The notes under the pieces are model-generated. The model ran no database searches. It worked only from the letters and a program-made list of their open reading frames with translations, and was not told the origin of the DNA. A stretch of DNA of 64,000 bases from Podocnemis expansa (lineage: Eukaryota; Chordata; Testudines; Podocnemididae), in assembly GCA_007922195.1 (NCBI GenBank), contig ML682024.1, forward strand, positions 11,126,753-11,190,752, read 5' to 3'. Below, in pieces: positions 12,701 through 21,869 of the stretch; within the stretch, counting starts at the first letter, position 1, and every line of letters begins with the position of its first letter. The translations under genes and the position numbers were made by a program.

Positions 12701-15700
12701 TAATGAGCATAATATATCAGGACTGTCTGAGAGAAGGCTGGATAGTACAGGACTTTTGTAGAGGACTGTCTGTGAATGGCTAAGTCCACACGAGGCTTTT
12801 ATTTTGAAACAACCACCATTGTTTCAAAATAAAAGTTGTCATGCCCGAACGATATTTCTTTATTTTGAAATGACAGGACCTGTCATTCTGAAATGACGTC
12901 CATCATTTCGGAACAATACAATCTCGCCTGAAATCGGAATAGGCATTGTTGCAAAACAGTTGTTTCAAAACAACACCGTTCAGACATGTTATTTTGAAAT
13001 AATGGTTATTTCAAAATAACACTTTTGCCCTTCTCCTTCATGTGTCTGGATATGCTATTTCGCTTTGAGGTTTTCCCTTATTTTGATTTAATATTTGCTT
13101 ATTTATATTTAAGTTATTTCAAAATAAGGATTTTATTTCAAAATAACTTATTTTGAAATAAGAGTTTATGTGTGAACAGAGCCAATGGGGGTGTTACAGA
13201 TTATACTGTAGTATAATGCAGGCTGGTGAGTCCCAGGGTGTGACTGGCAGGTTTCAGTTACACAAGCACATGAGAGTAGCCTATATGCTGGCGGCTGGTT
13301 GTGAGCAGTCCAAGTTGCAGGCTACAGCTTCAAGGCATTGCAAGGCACCCTATTAATGGGGCAGGACAGGACACAGCCCCTAGTGTCCTGGATTGTACTG
13401 CAGTATGGCACAGCCCCCCTGCATTCTAAATAAGCTTACCCTGAAATAACTCACCTGCAATCTTCAGCTCAGTATTTAATTCATGACTCCATATAGGAGA
13501 CTTCACAAAACAGATATATGTCCCGGCATCTGCAACTTGGAGCCTCTTTAGCTTCAGTGATACATTCCCATTCTTAAATTCCTGCTGGAACATCTCTGTC
13601 CGCCTCTGGTAGTTCTCTCCTGAGATGTCCAAGTTAGTTTGATTTCTATACTCATGGACAGTTACATATCCAGCTTCGTTAGGTGTCCGTTCAATTTTTT
13701 TCCACAGCACTTCCATGTCTACACTCCAAGTCTTGGGTGAGAGCTGGCAGGGTAACACCGCATCCTGGCCAACTATCCCTATAACAGGATAGGGTGATCC
13801 CAACAGGGAGAATTTCTCTGTAAGAAATATTCCCAAAAGTGGCATGAAAGGGGCATTCTGTTCTTGGCAGTGGGGAAGTTCATCAGAAATGAAATGTCCA
13901 TAGATTCCAAGGTCATAAGGGACCTTTGTGATCAAAATGAAGATATTTAATTGCAACAAGGATGGGAAATATAGACACACAGAGAGCACAATTGATTAGC
14001 AGTATGTCACCATAAGCATTCAGCCACCTCAGCTGACTCCATTTTGTACAAAGATGTGTGGACAATCCATCAGGTATTTGTCAGAGAGCTGATTGGAGTA
14101 AGTGTTGTGATTGGGTGGCTAAGCCAAAAACTCTATTTTGAGAGCTGAAGGTTGCATTTCTTTTTCTTTCTTTCTTTCTTTTTTTTTTTTTGGGGGGGGG
14201 GGGATAGTTACACTTTTGGGGATGTTTTTCTTTTTAAAAAGAAGTGTAGCTGAATTTCTAGACAAGACATCTTTGAAAAAACAATTGAAACCTTTTGTTT
14301 GAAAATACTGAAACAAAACATTTCAACATTTTAAAAAATAATTCTGCTGAAACTGAATTCTGGAATAGTTTGGGTCAACCCAAAACTGCCTTTCTTAATG
14401 ATTAAACTATTTGCCAAAAGATGTTGCCCTGCTCTAATGCACAACCCCTTTTTACTCCCTTGGTCATATATTCTACTGCAGGGGTGAATTTTTATAGATT
14501 TTTTTTGAGGGGGGGGGTATTTCCAGATAGACAAAATCATGTTATTTCACTTGCTGCCCTTTATGAAAATCTCTGTTGTTAATCCAATCAGATGCAAGAC
14601 ATTTTTCTCTACAAAATCTGTGATTAATTTCCCTCTGTCTATCACAGTGGTGTCTGTGCATCCATCACACAAATAATCATACCTGACCTGCCCAGCTTAT
14701 TAGCTCTGAAAGAATCAGTTAACAAGACTGATAGAGTGATGACCTCCAGACTCATCCATAACTGATCACTTCACCCAATACTTCATCTCAGTTGCCAATG
14801 GGAGGATTTGTGCTGTGAAAACCAACCCATACCAACATATGCTGTCACTGAGTCTAAGGGACAGATTTTCTATTATATTTGGTAGCCTATAATTGCACAT
14901 AAAGGCTTGGTGGCATTGTCGTAAGTACGCAGGTGCTTAACTCCCATTTACTTTACAAGAGGTTAGGCAACTCAAGGTACTTTTGTAAATTTGTCCTAAA
15001 AGTTTATTGAAACCACATATTTTATACCCACCCACAGCCAATGTCACCCCTACTAAGTCACCCATTTTACCCAGGAGAATTTCTACTGTGACTTGTTTCT
15101 GCCCTGGATCTCAAATAGAACGTTCAATCTCCATACCTGACCAGCTAGAGTGTTGATAGAGGTGCTATTGGCCACATCTCTATGGCCAGCTCTAGGCAAA
15201 AGAGACCCTGACACAAGGGCTCTAATCACAGAGCTGTGTGTGGAGCCCAATGTCAATGTTCTGGCTGGGGTCACTGGTGGTAGAACCATGGAGGAGTTTT
15301 CAGTGCTCTTAGCACAGAGACAGGCCTAGCCATCACCTTCCCACACAGTTCCTGGGAGCTTCCTAAGTCCAGATACTCTCAGCGTAAGCCCCACTCCTCC
15401 CTCACAATTGTGCCTGGGCCACATGCAGAATTAGATGTAGCTACTTCAGCCTCACCTGTCAGAGGAGCACTGTTTATCTCAGACAGTAGAGACACCCATT
15501 GTCTCAGAACCCGAGGTTCCATCCTCACTATTGTGATTAACCCCTGTGGTGTGGTGCTACATATGAAACTAAATGTCCTTTGCAGATAGCAAAAACCTGG
15601 GATCATCTTCCTTGAAGGGCAACACAGCATGTAATAACTGTGGGACTGAATCCGACATTGGCAATTCTGTTCAGTCTGCAGCTCTGGAAAGACAACTCTT

Positions 15701-18700
15701 GTCTTCAGTTGTTTTCAGGACTGCTTCTGCCTTGGAATTAAATTCTCTGGTTTGAAAGGTGAAAAAAAACAAAGAGTCGTGTGGCACTTTAAGACTAACA
15801 GATTTATTTTTTGTATGAGTTTTCGTGGGAGAAAATCCCACTCCTTCAGATGCTTCATCTGACGAAGAGGGATTTTCTCCCACAAAAGCTCATGCAAAAA
15901 ATCTGTTAGGCTATGTCCACACACAAGCCTTTGTTTCAAAACAAGATGTTTTGAAACAAGCTGTTTTGAAATAAAGGCCTTATTTTGAAATGCCTTATTT
16001 CGAAATAAAAAAGCTATTTCAAAATAAGGAAAAAAGAGGGAATTGAAATAGCATGTCCACTGTGACATGCTACTTCGAAATAGGGGAGTGGAGGGGCAGG
16101 GAGGCCTGTGCTGGGTCAGGGACGTCCCACCCCAGGGATTTCCCTGCCCCCCTGCCACTTCTGCAGCGGGCTGCCCCTGCCCCTGCCGCTTCTGCAGGGG
16201 GCGGGGGGCTTTGCCTGCCCCCCGCCACTTTGGCCACGGGCGGGGGGGTTCCCCTGCCCCCCATGGCTCCTGGTGGGGGCAGGGGGGCTTCCCCAGCACC
16301 CACCCACCGCTTCTGCTGCGGGCCAGGCTGGGGCCGCCTCCCACCTGCGGTTTCCCACCGCCCCCCTGCAGGAGGGGGGGGGGCATTGAAATCCGGTGTC
16401 CACTCGGCCCCGGCCCCGCCCACAGCAGAAGCGCCAGGGGGGTGCCGGGGAAGCCCCCCCACCCACGGCAGGAGCCGCGGGGGGGGAGGGGAAGTCCCCC
16501 GCCAGTGGCCAAAGCAGCCAAAGCACCAGTGGCCTAAGCAGGGAAGTCCCCCTGCCCCCTGCAGAAGTGGCGGGGGGCAAGGGGAACCCCTCGCTCCCAG
16601 CAGGAGCGGCGGGGGGGCAGAATGGGGAGCGCCAGGGAGCCCCGGGGGTGGGGCGCTGCAGGCTAGGGGGCAGCCCAGGTGGCGGGGTGAGCTGCCCCTG
16701 AAGCAGCCACCCCGTGGGGGCTGCAGTCCCCCTGACCGGGCTGCGGGGCCAGCAGCTCCTCTGCAGCCCATGCGGGGGGCAGAGCCCTGGGGATGCCCCA
16801 GCTGGCTTCACCCCGGTTCCCCTTGCCTGGGGTGGGGGGGGTGAAGGGGGCTAAGGCACCTGTCCCCCCCAGTCCCAGCAAGGGGAACCGGGGGGAAGCT
16901 GGCTGGTGCACTCTCGGACCCCCTGCACTCCACTCAGCACCCTGGCCAGGGTGCTGATCCCTGACCAGAGTGCCTGGGGGGGGGATCTTCCCCCCAGGGT
17001 GCTATGCACCCTGGGAGAAAGGTCCTTGTTATTTCGAAACAATCCTTGTTTCAAAATAACATGTCGAAACGTCTTGTTTCGAAATAACCCTCCTTTCGAA
17101 AGCAAAATGGTTTAAGCTGTTTCAAAAGGAGGGCTCTTGTTTCGAAAGGAGGAGCTCCCTTAGTCTACCCTTAGTCTTAAAGTGCCACATGATGCCTTGG
17201 GTTTTTTTGCTGGACTCGACTAACACGGCTATCCCTTTGGAAATTGAAAGGTGAAGAAGCAAATATTTAATAAGACTTTCTTCAGTCTGGGTCCTGTGCT
17301 ATAAAGAAGGCCAAGCTAGAGGATCTATAAGGCTATGTCCACACTTAGGTTTTAAAGTGAAACAACGATGGTTGTTTCGCTTTAATATAAAATTAGGTCC
17401 ACACTACATTTTGTTGTTTCGATATGACGAGCTCTGTCATGTCGAAACAACAAAACTCAAATAGAATTACTAAAACCTGGTAGGCAATCGAAACAGCCGT
17501 TGAAGCAAAACAGTTGTTTCAAAACAACATTGTTTTGTTCCAACAGCTTTGACCTTCTTCTTCCCAGAATGCATGGCATCTTGGAAGAAAGCTTCCCCAC
17601 CACCACCCTGGCCAGGAGGGGAACAGGGCCCTGACCATGGAGGGAAGGTGCAGGGCGGGCAGGGGCAGGGGTTGCTGGGTGCCCAGCATAACTCACTGCT
17701 TGCAGGGCGGTGGGGGCAGGGATCCGACCAGACCCAGCATCTGCCGGGCACCCAACAATCCCTGCCCTACTGCCCGGCAAGCGGTGGGGGATGCTGGACA
17801 CAGGGGGATCCCTATCCTGCAGGCCTTTTTTCCCCTGCCACTGGCTCTCCTAGGGAGAGCCAAGCAGATGATTTGGTGGCAACATGGCCCCTGCCAGGGG
17901 GCTTTGTTGCCACACCTCACTTGTTGCCCCTCTCCTGAATTGAAGTAGCAAGTCCTGTGTCTGGACATACTATTTTGATCTGAGTTTTTTGCTGTGGAAC
18001 TGTTAAATCGATTCAAGTTGAATTGATTTATTGATTTTTATATCGATTTAGCTTAAATCGATTTAAGTTAAATCAATTTAACCACATACGTGTGGACATA
18101 GCGTAATGGTCCTTTCTAGCCTATGAATATACAAGTTTGAAAAGACCATTCATTAGTAAATATTTGTTCTCCTGGTACTTACAGACTAATCAAATAACCC
18201 TTTAACCATCTCTGCTGACTTTCCAATTTGGCCCCTGAATCTTTGTATGAGTCACTGCTTTCAATGTTACAGTCCCCCATCCTGTGAGTATTACCTTTGT
18301 TCCTGGATGTATCCAAACTCACCCATCTTGTCACTTAATTTCATCCCTGTCCCTTCCCACCCCAGAATCTCCTCTTTCTGAAAGATTTCACTCAATGTGC
18401 TTCAGGATTTTCACTGGCTTAGGATTCCAGATTCTCCATATCCAAGCTGCTTGGTTCAGCGTACTGATGTTGTGGGGTGCCAGTGGGGATTATACAGGGA
18501 GGTTGGTTAGTTCTTGTTAAAGTTATGTTATTGAGCTGAGGTTAATTTCAGTACATTAAAAAAAATGTGCAAAGTGGCCAGGCTCTGTTTATGATTCTAG
18601 GTTGTAGACTTCCAAATAAATAATTAAAGGAAAGAAAGTGGAACTAAAGTGCTTTTACCAGAAACAGAATGGGTCAGTAGGAGGAGAATTCCCAGGAAGT

Positions 18701-18725
18701 CCACACAGATCTGCCATGGAGCCAT
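744..18725 (-). CDS. Butyrophilin-like gene (partial, seven exons traced)
   Basis: Type I membrane protein of the butyrophilin branch of the B7/immunoglobulin superfamily, probably a cell-surface regulator of lymphocytes or an epithelial immune ligand. Read on the minus strand, exons are: signal peptide, IgV, IgC, transmembrane, a 57-bp coiled-coil exon and two 27-bp heptad exons. Each exon boundary has an AG acceptor and GT donor, each is phase 1, and internal lengths (363, 285, 102, 57, 27, 27) are all multiples of three, so the reading frame stays open across all seven. The order matches the known butyrophilin layout. The gene continues past the left edge, so it is unknown whether it ends in a B30.2 domain. 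No stop or frameshift is seen in the traced exons, so it may be functional. The introns (0.7-5 kb) are full of MITEs and other repeats. The subfamily cannot be named from this sequence. Confidence 0.82.
1304..1501. mobile_element. hAT-type MITE
   Basis: About 200 bp with terminal inverted repeats: GGGGTTCTCAAAC at the left and GTTTGAGAACCCC at the right. It is flanked by TTTATTCT (1296-1303) and TTTAGTCT (1502-1509), an 8-bp duplication with one mismatch, the size made by hAT transposases. No coding capacity. It lies in an intron of the butyrophilin-like gene. Confidence 0.7.
1951..1977 (-). CDS. 27-bp heptad mini-exon of the butyrophilin-like gene
   Basis: A 27-bp exon with a strong acceptor (CTCTCTGCTGTTCCAG) and donor (CAG|GTACTT) on the minus strand. 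In phase 1 it reads E-A-Q-K-K-E-L-E-S. Mini-exons of 21 or 27 bp that code heptad-like coiled-coil steps are a recognised feature between the transmembrane and B30.2 exons of butyrophilin genes. It keeps frame with the 57-bp exon upstream and the 27-bp exon at 744-770. Confidence 0.62.
2463..2800 (+). repeat. Possible LTR-like repeat fragment
   Basis: Starts TGTAACAGAGTAGCCAGCCC and has the mixed, moderately GC-rich texture of sauropsid LTRs that I recall, but no primer-binding site, matching second copy or target duplication could be found. It holds no open frame. Confidence 0.25.
2909..3278. mobile_element. PIF/Harbinger MITE, TTATTTCGAAATAA type
   Basis: A 370-bp element from GGGTATGTCCACACAGGC to GTGTGGACATAGCC, flanked by TAT on both sides (2906-2908 and 3279-3281), the 3-bp duplication made by Harbinger transposases. 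The right end holds an array of 14-bp palindromes at 3158, 3179, 3194, 3213 and 3243. The first two are TTAATTCAAATTAA and the others TTATTTCAAAATAA or TTATTTTGAAATAA. No coding capacity. Confidence 0.9.
3675..3731 (-). CDS. Cytoplasmic coiled-coil exon of the butyrophilin-like gene
   Basis: A 57-bp exon in the same phase-1 frame, encoding a lysine/glutamine-rich stretch (EKQKISQKKQHEKC, then ALISL) with coiled-coil character, as expected just inside the membrane in butyrophilins. The acceptor is AATTTATAG at 3733-3732 and the donor TTTAG|GTATGT at 3674. The acceptor has a weak pyrimidine tract, so the exact start is less certain than the frame. Confidence 0.62.
   Translation of the reverse strand, partial: RSRRFLRRNSMKSVLSYL
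4261..4299. repeat. (CA)n / (GTAT)n microsatellite
   Basis: Imperfect CA repeats passing into ACAT and GTAT units. Confidence 0.85.
4445..4546 (-). CDS. Transmembrane exon of the butyrophilin-like gene
   Basis: A 102-bp phase 1-1 exon. The translation begins DDIFPRTSPW, the usual juxtamembrane signature of butyrophilins, and continues into a hydrophobic stretch (LAAFCVSFVLLLLTNGVWAF) and a short basic end (LGYK). The acceptor TTGCTTCACAG and donor G|GTGATG are both plausible. It anchors the protein as a single-pass type I membrane protein. Spacing to the IgC exon is about 3.5 kb; that intron holds repeats, including a CR1 tail just right of this exon. Confidence 0.85.
4755..4925 (+). mobile_element. 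CR1-type LINE 3' fragment
   Basis: Contains, in order, the decayed phrases of the CR1 3' region (TTAGATATTAG, CTGGAATAAATT, GGAGTCTCCATCC, then GGGATGATCTAGG). Truncated and non-coding. Confidence 0.65.
5736..5786. repeat. AT / GATA microsatellite
   Basis: Runs of TATATA and TAGATA units. Confidence 0.85.
6956..7165 (+). mobile_element. Fold-back SINE-like repeat (GTTAGTCT family)
   Basis: Begins GGGTAGCCGTGTTAGTCTAG, then AGGAGTCCTGTGGCACTTAAAGAC, GGGAGAAAATCCCAC, and returns as the inverted phrases CTCCTACAAAAGCTCAT and TTAGTCTTTAAGTGCCA. The same phrases occur in at least five other places in this window. Non-coding, despite a short open frame. Confidence 0.75.
7760..7933 (-). other. Possible alternative hydrophobic terminal exon
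   Basis: On the minus strand a frame beginning at about 7931 reads EKLQTV, then a hydrophobic run FSFLLVRPLVVWLLVLW, then about 30 polar residues to a stop (TGA) at about 7760. With an acceptor at GGAAG (about 7932) it would join in phase 1 to the IgC donor at 8033, leaving an intron of about 100 bp. The acceptor has a poor pyrimidine tract and I know no family match, so chance is quite possible. Confidence 0.2.
8034..8318 (-). CDS. IgC domain exon of the butyrophilin-like gene
   Basis: A 285-bp exon coding a C1/C2-type Ig domain. It has the first cysteine in GLACKSTGWFPKPELHW, including the butyrophilin-typical GWFPKPE turn and tryptophan, and the second cysteine in TQISCIVRN. The acceptor (TATGTGCAG) is at 8320-8319 and the donor G|GTGAGT at 8033, phase 1 on both sides. 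A single sequencing frame runs through without stops. Reading through the donor hits a stop at 7942 after about 30 residues, which could give a truncated soluble form if the intron were retained. It joins the IgV exon upstream and the transmembrane exon at 4546 downstream. Confidence 0.88.
9089..9150 (-). repeat. Fragment of the GTTAGTCT fold-back SINE-like repeat
   Basis: GAAAGCTCACATACTAAA, then AATTTGTTAGTATTTAAA and AAAGGACTCCTTA match the second half of the repeat seen at 6956 and 15757, with small gaps. Confidence 0.6.
9888..11208. mobile_element. hAT-type non-autonomous element (1.3 kb)
   Basis: Ends are inverted repeats: CAGTGGTTCCCAATCAGC at the left and GTTGGGAACCACTG at the right. 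Flanks are TTCTATAC (9880-9887) and TTCTGTAC (11209-11216), an 8-bp duplication with one mismatch. The body is very GC-rich and gives several overlapping open frames on both strands that look like no known protein. It is interrupted by another element at 10479-10770. Confidence 0.85.
10479..10770. mobile_element. hAT-like MITE nested in the 9888 element
   Basis: Ends are TAGGGTTACCA and TGGTAACCCTA. Flanks are CCTTAGGA (10471-10478) and CCTTAGGG (10771-10778), an 8-bp duplication with one mismatch. It contains GGAGGACATGTCCTCC near the left end. It is AT-richer than the surrounding GC-rich host element. Confidence 0.75.
12778..13183. mobile_element. PIF/Harbinger MITE, TTATTTCGAAATAA type
   Basis: A 406-bp element from GGCTAAGTCCACACGAGG to GTGTGAACAGAGCC, flanked by AAT on both sides (12775-12777, 13184-13186). 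Decayed copies of the palindrome, TTATTTTGAAATAA and TTATTTCAAAATAA, are packed within 220 bp of the right end. Lies 270 bp from the IgV exon. Confidence 0.88.
13455..13817 (-). CDS. IgV domain exon of the butyrophilin-like gene
   Basis: A 363-bp exon encoding a V-set immunoglobulin domain. Visible hallmarks are the B-strand cysteine in DAVLPCQLSP, the C-strand tryptophan in EVLWKK, a KLKRLQVADAGTYICF segment carrying the D-x-G-x-Y-x-C motif, and the start KFSLLGSPYPVIGIVGQ, typical of mature butyrophilins. Two possible N-glycosylation sites, NQT and NVS, lie between the cysteines. The acceptor is TTTCTTACAG just above 13817 and the donor is G|GTGAGT at 13454, both phase 1. The domain should form the membrane-distal ligand-binding face. 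No disabling change is seen. Confidence 0.88.
14164..14206. repeat. Poly-T/poly-G low-complexity run
   Basis: CTTT units, then a T run and a G run; the flanking 14120-14560 holds similar simple sequence with another T/G run near 14500. Confidence 0.8.
15757..17247 (-). mobile_element. Fold-back SINE-like repeat split by a Harbinger element
   Basis: The two parts are 15757-15908 and 17171-17247. Joined, they give the repeat in minus orientation from GATAGCCGTGTTAGTCGAG through the inverted core to AGTGCCACACGACTC. The repeat is flanked by the direct repeat TTGAAAGGTGAA, just left of the A-run at about 15766 and again at about 17243-17254. A 12-bp duplication fits retroposition better than DNA transposition. 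Confidence 0.7.
15909..17170. mobile_element. PIF/Harbinger element, GC-rich 1.26-kb type
   Basis: Left end GGCTATGTCCACACACAAGCC, right end AGTCTACCC (diverged). The duplication TTA is present on both sides (15906-15908, 17171-17173), and removing the element restores the interrupted SINE-like repeat. Subterminal zones carry TTATTTCGAAATAA-type palindromes. The 900-bp centre (about 16090-17020) is extremely G/C-rich with many runs of four or more G or C. Long open frames there are artefacts of composition. Confidence 0.85.
17331..18103. mobile_element. PIF/Harbinger element, TTAAATCGATTTAA type
   Basis: A 773-bp element from GGCTATGTCCACACTTAGG to GTGTGGACATAGCG, flanked by TAA on both sides (17328-17330, 18104-18106). 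The right end carries TTAAATCGATTTAA at 18053-18066 and the decayed copy TTAAATCAATTTAA exactly 15 bp later. It also carries the shared block TTGTTGCCACACCTCAC. The left end instead has GTTTCGATATGACG and TTGTTTCAAAACAAC, so it is mosaic. Confidence 0.88.
18659..18725 (-). CDS. Signal-peptide exon of the butyrophilin-like gene
   Basis: Minus-strand ATG at 18725 opens 22 codons: a short N-region (MAPWQICVD) followed by a leucine-rich core ending LLLLTHSVS. It is followed by a GT donor (GGTAAAAG) at 18658 that leaves one base, phase 1, which joins in frame to the IgV exon. Upstream on the minus strand, a pyrimidine-rich TTTCAG acceptor at about 18756 suggests that this exon starts at 18755 with about 30 bases of 5' UTR after an upstream non-coding exon. 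No promoter is visible. The start was chosen because it is the only ATG before the hydrophobic core in this frame. Confidence 0.72.
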
Positions 18726-18759
18726 CACAACAGGTGAGATTCATTAGGCAGGGGCCTGA

Positions 18760-21600
18760 AATGGAAAGAGCAGTGAAAATAAGACCTTAACATGAGATAC
18801 CATATGAGGAGAGCAGCAGGTCCTGTGCCCTTTATGTCTGTCCAACCCATTGTATTCTACTCAGACTCTACAATCATACACCAACATTTTCACGAGGCAC
18901 TGGTGACAAGATTGCCCCAATTAATTTTTATGGGTCCTTTTCAGTTTTATCTGACCAGGACTGTAATTATCACCAAAAATATCACTGAAATACCAACTTC
19001 GCTCCTCACTGAAAGCAATGAGACACAACAGAACCAACAGAAAACATATTCAGAGTGCTAAGGGGTAAATTCCCATAGTGAATTGAACCAAGGGCCCATC
19101 TGTTCCAAAATCTCATCTCTGAGGCTGGCCAGCACTATCTCCCAGAAGCTGCAAGAAACCCTGCAGAGAGTAGCTGTGGGATAAGGCAACCATTGAAAGC
19201 TTTACTCACAGCCCTCACCAGTAACAACCAAGGCTTGTGTCCTAAAGTCAGAGTGTTAATAGCCTTCCACAATCTTTTTTTTTTTTGGTCTGTTTGTTTG
19301 TTTATTGCTTCTTTTTGAAATTCTTTACCCTTCTCAGAGATTCAGGGACCTCTTCCTTCAATGGTACTTTATATTTTTATCAATCAAAGCCTCCTTCACT
19401 ATGTGGGACCATCCCTCCAAAGAAGTCTCCCTTATGACCCCACCAGTGCTGCTTCCAATGTCACAGGAAAGTCACTCGTGAGTGAGAAGGTATTCCCCTC
19501 CCTGACCTGATCCTCCCGTCACCCCAGAACTGGGTATGAGCTCTTTATATGGCTCCCAGCAACCACACTGACCCAGGAATGAAGGACTGGACTTTGGCCA
19601 TTCAAAGGAAAGCATTTTATGCTATCTTTCAACAGCCCAACCCCAGAGCAAAGGGTAAGTGCTTGCCCATATCTGCTAAAAGCTTGAAACAAGAGCTGTG
19701 GGTTAGGGAAAGGAACTATTTTGTGGCTCTGTAGGGAATAACTATTCTGTGGAATGTTAATGCAAAGGCCTTGCTGCTCTGGGTCACCCTGCTAATGGGC
19801 TTGGTGAATATAGTGCATTGATCTTTGGGTTCATCAAACAGCAAACTAGAGAATGGGAAAAAAATAAAACATTTATTGAAGAGAAAACTGGAATGTGTCT
19901 GTGATGACCTGCTGTTCACAGCTCATTCTCCACCCCTGCTTCCAGAAAATGTCATACAATTAACATATTCATAAGGCTGTTCGTTATGAGGGAGCCACTC
20001 TAAATTATTACCTTGCCCAAACATGTCTCTATACCTTCCCTCCTAGAAAACAAAGAACAATAGAAACACCAATTAATTCATACATATAAAAAGCTAATGA
20101 CACATACATTAAATTCTCAACTCAACTAGTATATTTCCATACATGCAACATTTCAATTATGTAAAGAGGAGAAGTTGTAGCACATCAAGATGGGGTATGT
20201 CTTTACTACTCACTTTCCTCCAACACCCTTTTTCAGGTAAGCTAGCAAATTTGAATGAGCCTTTCAGGGTGTTTAACCTCCTAACGGCATTGTCATGTCC
20301 TGAGGATAGTGTTGGAATTGCAAACTGTCACTCAGAGAGGTAAGGTTTCCTTGTCCTGCTTGCAAGCTAGAGAGATTTGTAGACAAGCATACAAATAGCA
20401 TCGGTCATGAAAGTTCCATACTAGAGCAAAGTGGCATGATGCTTACTGGTCTCTCTGAAAATGGGGAACAGCCCGATTTGCCACTCTCTGGTTTTGGTTA
20501 CTGGGTGTTGTCGTCCTGAAGTCTAAGAATAAGCAGTGCTGTATTGCAACCTTCCAGAAAGCATATTTATGTTTTAATCTAATTCTTCTCTGTGAATGTG
20601 CCATGAATGTAACAAGTATTAGTGAGGCAGGACTGTTATTCTTTCCTCAAAATCACATGACAAGTCTACACCACTCTATCAATAGATCTTGATTTCTACT
20701 CACAAACACCACACAGCCACATGATACAATAAGGAAATCAAGGACAGAGCAAGGAATCACACATTACAAGGATTTGTCCCTCACTGATGATAGGAGATGG
20801 AAGTGGGCTATCACACTGATGAAAACATTCCCAGAGACAGTTACAGGCTAGTTGGAAATGTGTGCAAGCTCACAGAAAGATGGAGGGGGTGAAAATGGAT
20901 AGGGACCTACCTCAATGCTTCAAAGAGTCTTGGTTCAACCATCCATGAGGCTAGCTCCTAAAAGCCCAAGGAACTGACATAGGAACTGAATGGGAGACTG
21001 GGATGAAGAACGAATATGTCTTCCGCCTCTTCAGCAAGGGAACTGTAGCTGAACCATGATGATAGAAAGTGAAAGCACAAGACAGTTGATTACTTATTAA
21101 CTTTTGATGATAGTAACTTCAAGGATAATGAATTCTTCAGTTCAGGACAGAACCAAAAATTCTGGGGAAAAAAACTGAAATTGATGGGGGGGGTTGGTTG
21201 GTTTTTCTTATAAGAATTCAAACATCCTCCCCATACAACCGCCATCCAATTTTTTTATGAAAAATCAACAGAAATGAAAACAAAACAAAATGGAAAACCA
21301 AAACAAAACAAAGGTTTGTTTTTTGTTTAAAAACATATACACTAATTTTCTTTAAAAAAATGTCATTTCAAAATCAAAAAATGTTTGAAGTGATCTAAAT
21401 AAACCATCTTGTCTTATAACATTTTTCAACAAAACATTTTTCAGGCTAAAATTACTTGTCTCTTTGTTAATGAGTTTGCTGTCCCTTAAAATGCTTTTTT
21501 TCCAGATATTTTACTATTTGCCACCCCCCCCCCAATCTTCAGCTGCACCAATAACATGCCAGATGTGGAGTGGTTATCTTTTTGTTTCCTTTACTAAAGT
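18760..21600. other. No gene recognised
   Basis: AT-rich intergenic or upstream sequence of the butyrophilin-like gene. Short open frames only, no splice-consistent Ig exon seen. A poly-T run lies near 19275. Confidence 0.5.
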
Positions 21601-21609
21601 TTAAAATGG

Positions 21610-21860
21610 GTAAATTAAGAGTTCATGGGGCAGGGTATTTAACAATGAGGGTAATTAATCTTTGGAACAACTTCCCTAGAGATGAGGTAGTCCATCATTT
21701 GAGTCTTTCCATGAGGACTGGATAGTTTTTCTAAAAGTTCTTCTGTTACTGAGGCATGGGCTGTTGGATTTAATGCAGGAATCAGTTTGGATTCTCTGGT
21801 TCGTTCTATGCTGGAGGTTAGACTAGATGATCATCCCAGGTCTTTCTGTTCTTAAAATTA
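21610..21860 (+). mobile_element. CR1-type LINE 3' end
   Basis: GGTAATTAATCTTTGGAACAA, CTAAAAGTTCTTCTGTTA, then GTTAGACTAGATGATCATCC and CTTTCTGTTCTTAAAATTAG form the typical order of a CR1 3' tail. Truncated. Confidence 0.75.
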
Positions 21861-21869
21861 GTGAAAATA

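Noticed and set aside
13818..13989. Open-frame extension upstream of the IgV exon
   Set aside because: The good acceptor at 13818-13819 and the separate signal-peptide exon at 18725 show that this is intron sequence.
15715..16844. Open frames of 233-268 residues on both strands
   Set aside because: G/C-run translation products (poly-Gly/Pro/Ala/Arg) inside the 15909 element, with no conserved motif.
20143..20343. Signal-peptide-like plus-strand stretch (MSLLLTFLQHPFS) before GTAAGC
   Set aside because: It is too short and too far from the plus-strand Ig exon. A preceding ATG in another frame and the lack of downstream exons make chance more likely.
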